A DNA stretch of 64,000 bases from Dreissena polymorpha (taxonomy: Eukaryota; Mollusca; Bivalvia; Myida; Dreissenidae), in the NCBI RefSeq assembly GCF_020536995.1, contig NC_068369.1, positions 22,901,540-22,965,539 on the forward strand, given 5' to 3'. This document shows, piece after piece, positions 56,868 to 64,000 of this stretch. The notes under the pieces were generated by a model, which saw only the letters and a list, made by a program, of their open reading frames with translations, was not told the DNA's origin and ran no database searches. The position numbers and the translations under genes were made by a program. Each line of letters begins with the position of its first letter. Positions within the stretch are counted from its first letter, which is position 1.

Positions 56868-57750
56868 AACAAGGGCTGTTTGTAAAACATGCATGCCCCC
56901 CATATGGGCTCTCCGTTGTAGTGAGAGCCATTGTGTGAATATGTTTTTTTGTCACTGTGACCTTGACCTTTGACCTGGTGACCTGAAAATCAATAGGGGT
57001 CATCTGCCAGTCATGATCAATGTACCTATGAAGTTTCATGCTCCTAGCCATAAGCATTCTTGAGTTATCATCCGGACACCATTTTACTATTTCAGGTCAC
57101 CGTGACCTTGACCTTTGACCTTGTGACCTCAAAATCAATAGGGGTCATCTGCGAGTCATGATCAATCTACCTATCAAGTTTCATGATCTTTGGCATATGC
57201 GTTCTTGAGTTATCATCCGAAAACCATTTTACTATTTCGGGTCACCGTGACCTTGACCTTTGACCTAGTGACCTCAAAATCAATAGGGGTCATCTGCGAG
57301 TCATGATCAATCTACCAATGAAGTTTCATGATCCTAGGCGTATGCATTCTTGAGTTATCATCCGGAAACCATTTTACTATTTCGGGTCACCGTGACCTTG
57401 ACCTTTGACCTAGTGACCTCAAAATCAATAGGGGTCATCTGAGAGTCATGATCAATCTACCCATGAAGTTTCATGATCCTAGGCGTATGTGTTCTTGAGT
57501 TATCATTCAAAAACCATTTTACTATTTCGGGTCACCGTGACCTTGACCTTTGACCTAGTGACCTCAAAATCAATAGGGGTCATCTGCGAGTCATGATCAA
57601 TGTACCTATGAAGTTTCATGATCCTAGGCCCAAGCGTTCTTGAGTTATCGTCTGACAACCACCTGGTGGACGGACAGACCGACAGACCGACCGACAGACC
57701 GACATGAGCAAAGCAATATACCCCCTCTTCTTCGAAGGGGGGCATAAAAA
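56868..57750. mobile_element. 3'-hairpin element (GGGGGGCAT family) with five body repeats
   Basis: Starts acaagggctgtttgtaaaac then atgcatgccccccatatggg. Five units of about 145 bp each carry gtgaccttgacctttgacc followed by gtgacct and aaaatcaataggggtcatct. The last unit leads to a gacagaccgac run and ttcttcgaaggggggcataa then aaa. Directly follows the previous element. Confidence 0.78.
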
Positions 57751-57775
57751 TACAAACAACAATAAAATCGAAGTC

Positions 57776-57975
57776 AGGGCTTTTTTTCCTTCTGTGAGAA
57801 TGGCCGTTTTTCACAAATTTGTGAAATTTGCAACTCAAATTTTCACAATTTCAAGAAGTTCGCAACTTAAATTTTCACAATTTTAGAAAAATAGTGACTC
57901 ATTTTTTCACAATTTTCAACAGTTTGTGACTCATTTTTTCAATATTTTTAAAAGGTCATGACTCAAATTTTCACA
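57776..57975. repeat. Degenerate ttttcacaattt repeat
   Basis: After cagggcttttttt, the motif actcaaattttcacaatttt or its variant recurs about six times at 30-36 bp spacing. Possibly the interior of a small MITE whose other end is not clear. Confidence 0.5.
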
Positions 57976-58034
57976 AAATGGGGTGTGTGTGTTGGAGGGG
58001 GGGGGGGGGGGGGCAAAGGGCAAAGGCAACAGGA

Positions 58035-58222
58035 AACAAAAGCTGTTTTTGTGATACACAATGCCCCCTACTGCGCTGCGCTTTTGAAGTCCCACAGCAG
58101 CTATTTTTTTTTAGAGAAATTGAGGCCCATGATAACTTAGCCAAATATCAATGCAAATTTTGGACAGACAGACAGGCCAAAAACAATATACCCCCTGATC
58201 ATTCGATCTGGGGGCATAAAAA
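58035..58222. mobile_element. Short 3'-hairpin element (GGGGGCAT family)
   Basis: Starts aaacaaaagctgtttttgtg then cacaatgccccctactgcg. Ends gacaggccaaaaacaatata then ccccctgatcattcgatctg then ggggcataaaaa. Only 188 bp, so it shows the minimum needed: the two ends and one gacaga run. Confidence 0.72.
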
Positions 58223-58962
58223 TCCCAGCGAGTGCACCAAATGCAGTCATCATTTTTGGCATCATTGTTTTGAGCACATGAACATCTCAAACAGGTACAA
58301 TTGCTAGGCATAAGACACTGGTAATTAAATACAGATTAATACCAGAGTCTGTATAACATATCAATTTAGAAGCAGACCACACACAAAGATAAAGATTGGC
58401 AAATGATTGTATAATCTTGAGGCCTTTTGCATGACTCCCCCTTCTGCTCCAAACTTAATTTCAAAACATGCATTACATGATATCCGTTCAACCTAGAAGC
58501 TGCCTACATGTTCCACACAAAGTGCTTTAGCAAACAGTGACTCACCCCTTGGAAACACATGATTTTGAATTCCAAACCGAAAAAAGATAAGTTTTTCTCA
58601 TAATTATAATGTACCAGATGCTAGGAGAAAGAAGAAGGTTTGCAAAAATGTGTTCTCCTTGGTTTGTGAATTGATCCTAACAATGGAGCTGGTTGAAACT
58701 AAGCTGGTTGCCGGTTGTTTTGAATGTTTTTGTTCCTGCACTCTGGAAAACTTGTGTAAACAACAACAAGACAATCAAAACAAGGTTATCTTGGAACAAA
58801 ATATTCTCCCAAATGAGCATATTGGATGTCAGTTATGATAACCCACATCAGGATTGTGAATCAAAACCATACGCATAATAAATATATTTCTTTTAACCCT
58901 CTACAACTTAAAGAAGTATTTTGACGCAATTTTGTCCCTTAGAAAGTTACATTTAATTATAT

Positions 58963-59142
58963 ACCTTTCTTACTAAATTCAAGTTTTAAAGGCATGATTT
59001 CAAACCCTTAGTTACTGATTTTACTGATGAGTATCAAACAGCATAAAACCTGAACAGACTGCGAGTTACTCGCAGGCTGTTCTGGTTTTATGCTGTTTGC
59101 AAAAGCCATTTTCACTTTGCTTCTTATGGGGGAAAAGGTTAA
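58963..59142. mobile_element. MITE family 3, copy 3
   Basis: From acctttcttactaaattcaa to gggggaaaaggttaa. The core gaacagactgcgagttactc then gcaggctgttc is an uninterrupted hairpin, and the frame gcaaacag.../...ctgtttgc is nearly present (left side caaacag). Confidence 0.77.
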
Positions 59143-61026
59143 GAGTTAAATTGAGGATGTTGAAATAGGAGCATTGCTAAATTAATCATTATTTTATAAT
59201 GACTATAAGGAATAAATGTTAATTTTTTTTTCAATTATTTTTTTGAAGATAATTTTGCTGATAATTGTAAATGAATTTGTTGGTTCCATCCTCTTTGTTT
59301 TTTTAGAGATTTAAATAAACCAACGGCGCTCAGTGAAAATACTATTAACTCAAAATGAAACCAGGCGAACAAAATAAATTATTTTTTTGAACTTGCCCTG
59401 TATATTAAATTACAAACAAATACAAAAAGCTCATTAGTTTGCACAGCAACCAGTATAACGTACAAATATTCTATTACCCCAGGCAGTGGATTGAACTTTT
59501 TATGATTATGAAGATGATGGGTACATTGCACTGAATTGGGGTCAGTTTGGTTACAGTTGGATTTCCTTGGGTCACCACAGGATTTTTTAAGATAACATGC
59601 TGTTTCCGCCCTATGCTGAAATTCGGCCCCATTCCCAATGCAAATCTGGTTGTTCCCCCCCCCCCCCCCCCCAAAAAAAAAATATAAGTTAACCTGATCC
59701 GGTGTAGAAAATAGAAAGTGTTGCATAATTAAATTATCTGTTGCCTTGAATTTGTTTTAAAAACTGTAAAATATGTTAATGATTATTTAAGACTTTCCTT
59801 ATTTTCCTCAAAATCCGGCGCTTCGCAAGATTTTTTTCACCTAAAAAAAGGCCAGGCCTTTTCCCGAAATTCAGATTAAAAAACCTGCACTTATCTCACA
59901 TGTTCATAATACTTTGTAAAATTTTAATAATAAGTTATCAAAATAGTCGTTATTTACCAATTAACGGCTTCTTTGAAATATAAGAAACACTATTTACATG
60001 CGATAATTTTTCCCAATTGAGCCAATTTTGCGAATAATTTTTTTCCCAAAATGGGGGTTTTCACGACGCGAAATTTCCAAAATTCCAGTGTGGCGTATTC
60101 CCAAAATGGAGCGGAAAAAGCCTGGATAAATAGTTTACATGACTTAAGCTATGCTTAAATATTCAATAAAACTTGTTTAGCTTAAGCCTCAACCACTCAT
60201 AGAAGTATGTTAACTGAAGCAAACTTAAAAAGATTTACACAATTCTAAATACCTTTGCAGGAAATAAGCATTTATGACTCAAGCACACACATGTTCACCC
60301 TCAAAATGAATACATTTCACTAACTGTTGTTCAGTTTTGGAAGATGGTCTCACGTATTTTACAGTTCCAGATTTGTGAAGGACTGAATAAGCAAACAATT
60401 TTTGTTCACTTATGATTGCAGTAAATACCATTCAAGAGCTGATAGCATTAAATACCCAATTAAAACTTTTCTTTGGATGAATATATTGAAAAATTGGTAT
60501 TAAACTTTGATTAACTCCAGAAAGCTAACTGTTCACATTTCATTTTTTGTGCAAATTATTACAATCACTCCAGTCTGAATTATAAAGATCAATACACAAA
60601 ACGGTTTAATTTTATCTGACATGCATTGACAGAAAAGGAAGTAAACCTCCGCAGATATTTTTTAATTAACATGGTAAAATAACGGCGTATAAACCTTTAC
60701 AGACATTATTGAAGGACATTCTTGATCATGACAGAAATTTCAAAATATCTAGCCCCTGTTTTTTTTTTGCAAATTTTAATTCATCAAAATAAGTATTATA
60801 TTTTGCTTCATATTTAAATATAATGTTATTTCAATACAATATATGAATACTAAATTCTTTGGGTCTGGTAGAAAATGGGATAGTCTCGTTAATTTATGTT
60901 AACCAGTCTCTAACCAGTCTCATTAATTATATTAATAGTTGACAAGACTGGTAAGCCCACATTTGGTATGATTGAACTGTTGATAAAAAACTCAAGCAAT
61001 AATCATCAAGATTTGTGTAAGTATCA
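59143..61026. other. AT-rich non-coding sequence
   Basis: A poly(C)/poly(A) junction at about 59655-59690, otherwise no gene or RNA. The 115-codon minus-strand frame ending at 59379 crosses the homopolymer and is not supported. Confidence 0.4.
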
Positions 61027-61029
61027 GTA

Positions 61030-61064
<35 letters not shown>

Positions 61065-61100
61065 CAATCAATCAATCTGTCTGTGTATCTATCTATCTGT
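61027..61100. repeat. (AATC)n microsatellite
   Basis: About twelve aatc units followed by tctgtctg and tatctatctatc tetranucleotides. Confidence 0.95.
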
Positions 61101-61337
61101 GCATCAACACAAAACAAACATGTAGGTTAATTTTAATTTTGAAACAATGTTCATACTCGTGGTTTACACTAAAATTACATGCTTATTACATTTCTCTATA
61201 AGAACAAACACACCAACTGGATTTGGCCTATTAAATTAACATGATATACCTGCTTTAGTGAAATAAAAACTTGGCGGCAATTGTGTCTTATTTTTCTTAC
61301 AGAATAAAAACAACCGAAACATTGCAATGTCACAATT

Positions 61338-61995
61338 AAACAAGAGCACCGCCTTGCGGGTGAAGACCGCTCATCTATTTTCTTTTTAAAGGTGAAGGGA
61401 CTCTCATTTTCAATCACAAAGGAGGGAGGGGTGGAGTGAAGAGGGGTGTATAGTGTGGAGGTGTGGACATTTATTACATTATTTTCCAAAAATGCGGAAA
61501 AAAAATGCAAAAAAAAACACACAAACACATGGGGGTGGGGGGGTGGGGGGGATTCTTGGGTGCGATGGTGGACGGTATTTCAAACATAAAATAATAAAAA
61601 TAAATATTTGTGTTTTTTAACCGTTTAAAAAAAATGAAATTTGGGGGGGGGGGGGGGGTGTATTAGTGTGATGGTGTGTTTGGGTCATTTGCTGAGATGA
61701 TCTTAAAAAAAAAAAAAAAAAAAAAAAAATTAGGGGGTGGGGGGGGGGGGATGGGGGGGGAGGTGGGGATTCTGGTGGGGGGCAGGGGGGGGGTTGAATT
61801 CTTGGGTGCGAAGGATGACGGTATTTCAAACATAAATAATAAAAATAAATATTTGTGTTTTTTAACGTTTTAAAAACCAAAAAAATAATTTGGGGGGGTG
61901 GGGTGGGGGGGGTGGGGGGTATAGTGTGAGGGTGTGGTGGTCATTTGTGAGATGATCTTAAAAAAAAAAAAAAAAAAAAAAATAGGAGGGGGATT

Positions 61996-62027
<32 letters not shown>

Positions 62028-63275
62028 GGAGGGAGGGGGGGGGGGAGGGGGGGGAGGGCACGGGGGATGGTTGGGTGGAGTCTATTGTGGTATGTCAGGT
62101 AAGAGTAGTTTTGTCAATCAAATCTAATCATAAATACAGAAGTTATGGCAATTTTAGCAAAATTTAATAATTTGACCTTGAGAGTCAAGGTCATTCAAAG
62201 GTCAAGGTAAAATTCAACTTGCCAGGTACAGTAACCTCATGATAGCATGAAAGTATTTGAAGTTTGAAAGCAATAGCCTTGATAGTTAAGAAGTAAAGTG
62301 GATCGAAACACAAAATTTAACCATATATTCAAAGTTACTAAGTCAAAAAAGGGCCATAATTCCGTAAAAATGACAACCAGAGTTATGCAACTTGTCCTTT
62401 TACTGTACCCTTATGATAGTTTGCGAGTGTTCCAAGTATGAAAGCAATATCTATGATACTTTAGGGGTAAAGTTGACCAAAACACAAAACTTAACCAAAT
62501 TTTCAATTTTCTAAGTATAAAGGGCCCATAATTCCGTCCAAATGCGAGTCAGAGTTACATAACTTTGCCTGCACAGTCCCCTTATGATAGTTAATAAGTG
62601 TTGCAAGCATGAAAGCAATAGCTTTGATACTGTAGGAATAAAGTGGACCTAAACACAAAACTTAACCAAATTTTCAATTTTCTAAGTATAAAAAGGGCCC
62701 ATAATTCTGTCAAAATGCCAGTCAGAGTTACATTACTTTGCCTGCACAGTCCCCTTATGATAGTTAGTAAGTGTTGCAAGTATGAAAGCAATAGCTTTGA
62801 TACTTACGGAATAAAATGGACCTAAACACAAAACTTAACCAAAATTTTCTATTTTCTAAGTATAAAAAGGGCACATAATTCTGTAAAAATGCACGCCAGA
62901 GTTATCTAACTTTGCCTGCCCAGTCCCCTCATGATAGTAAGTAAGTGTACCAAGTTTGAATGCAATAGCATTGATACTTTCTGAGAAAAGTGGACCTAAA
63001 CGCAAAACTTAACCAAAATTTTCAATTTTCTAAGTATAAAAAGGGCACATAATTCTGTCAAATTGCACGCCAGAGTTATCTTACTTTGCCTGCCCAGTCC
63101 CCTCATGATAGTAAGTAAGTGTACCAAGTTTGAATGCAATAGCATTGATACTTTCTTAGAAAAGTGGACCTAAACGCAAAACTTAACCGGACGCCAACGC
63201 CGACGCAGACGCCGACGCAGACGCCAAGGTGATGACAATAGCTCATAATTTTTTTTCAAAAAATAGATGAGCTAA
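61338..63275. mobile_element. Family B element, copy 3
   Basis: Start caagagcaccgccttgcggg (here with gtgaag in place of gtgcag), four poly(A)/poly(G) modules with cggtatttcaaacataaa, then about six units of 172 bp, cgccgacgcagacgcc repeats and the end aaaatagatgagctaa. The most complete copy in the window. Confidence 0.82.
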
Positions 63276-63402
63276 TAAAACAACAAATTGTGTATTTGGT
63301 GATAAGTGGCATAACCACGTCTACAAAGAATGTGATTTGTTAGAAAAACGTTATTCAGAAAACATTTATAGCATGTCAGCTTTTCAGTAGCATCAATACA
63401 CG

Positions 63403-63510
63403 TGACGTCATTAAGTTTCTACGATTGTTGTTTTCAATGAAAGTGACGTCATTTGCAAAATATTTATGAATGAAAATGACGTCATATGTTTGTACAATTC
63501 AATGACGTCA
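63403..63510. promoter_or_regulatory. Cluster of four CRE palindromes
   Basis: Perfect TGACGTCA octamers, the CREB/ATF site, at 63403-63410, 63444-63451, 63477-63484 and 63503-63510. The first overlaps a CACGTG E-box at 63399-63404. A gggcggg GC-box-like string follows at about 63537. No gene start is recognisable nearby within the window. Confidence 0.7.
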
Positions 63511-63626
63511 CTAAATAGTGAACTTAGTACTAAGAAGGGCGGGATATTGAAAAATATAGTTCACGTCCTAAAGCTTGAACCAAATCAATCAGAATCGTGT
63601 TAGAATCGAAATAATATTTTTATATG

Positions 63627-63760
63627 ATGGTTTGTTGTCGAATAACCCACAGTAAGTTGTATTGATGCGTGTTATCAAATCACTCGTGCTTCGCACTCGT
63701 GATTTAATTCCTACGCATCTATACTCCTTACTGTGGGTTTTTCGACAACAAACCATGATA
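63627..63760. repeat. Hairpin-forming inverted repeat of about 130 bp
   Basis: gatggtttgttgtcgaataa then cccacagtaag at the left pairs with cttactgtgggtttttcgac then aacaaaccat at the right. The centre has a second palindrome, aatcactcgtgc/gcactcgtgatt. Family B copy 4 starts directly after it. Probably a small MITE. Confidence 0.75.
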
Positions 63761-63761
63761 G

Positions 63762-63919
63762 AACAAGAGCACCGCCTTGCGGGTGCAGACCGCTCATCTA
63801 TTTTCTTTTTAAAGGTGAAGGGACTCTCATTTTCAATCACAAAGGAGGGAGGAGTGGAGTGAAGAGGGGTGTATAGTGTGGGGTTGTGGACATTTATTAC
63901 ATTATCTTCCAAAAAAGCG

Positions 63920-63989
<70 letters not shown>

Positions 63990-64000
63990 GGGTATAGTGT
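63762..64000. mobile_element. Family B element, copy 4 (cut by the window end)
   Basis: Starts aacaagagcaccgccttgcg as in the other copies and runs into a poly(A) then a poly(G) tract of about 36 bases. The rest is outside the window. Confidence 0.8.

Noticed and set aside
59379-59726. 115-codon minus-strand frame with poly-Gly/Phe
   Set aside because: It crosses a poly(C)/poly(A) junction and has no domain or splice context; probably chance.

Overview
This is a eukaryotic, intron-rich, AT-rich window. The codon style, a lophotrochozoan-type posterior homeobox, a divergent TALE homeobox and the dense load of small non-autonomous elements all suggest a bivalve mollusc. Some repeat families remind me of dreissenid mussels; that is recall, not proof. 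No prokaryotic features, rRNA or convincing functional tRNA are present. No intact transposase or reverse transcriptase was seen.

Layout. (1) 0-2.4 kb: the last exon of a posterior Hox-type gene on + (1828-2135) with its 3' UTR. (2) 2.3-4.64 kb: a nested inverted-repeat (foldback) element. Its core is built of about 47-bp units resembling the anticodon arm plus T arm of a tRNA. (3) 4.7-13.4 kb: non-coding sequence with a TIR element that contains a tRNA-like head, a TTAA MITE, a GC-rich island and a small MITE. (4) 13.475-37.654 kb: a complete 12-exon gene on - for UBXN4 (erasin), the ER-membrane UBX protein that recruits p97/VCP for ER-associated degradation. I reconstructed all 12 exons with consistent phases; they give 472 codons. 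(5) 38-45.7 kb: intergenic sequence with MITEs. (6) 45.793-46.958 kb: two exons of a TALE-class homeobox gene on -. A third possible exon of unknown family lies at 52.4 kb. (7) 46-64 kb: largely nested non-autonomous elements that share 3' terminal hairpins and matching subterminal inverted repeats. At 63.40-63.51 kb there is a compact cluster of four CRE palindromes.

Most striking observation. The 5.3-kb, roughly 77-copy, 69-bp minisatellite in UBXN4 intron 9 (about 20.55-25.88 kb) is a tandem amplification of the 3' end of the UBX-domain exon together with its 5' splice site. Every unit carries about 52 nt of coding sequence plus a GTAAGT donor, and the 69-bp length keeps frame. Intron 7 holds an independent array of the same logic: a 32-bp unit made of the exon 7 end plus its donor, decaying with distance from the exon. 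Intron 10 has a degenerate version. One gene therefore shows repeated, exon-anchored expansion of splice-donor boundaries, giving dozens of decoy or alternative donors.
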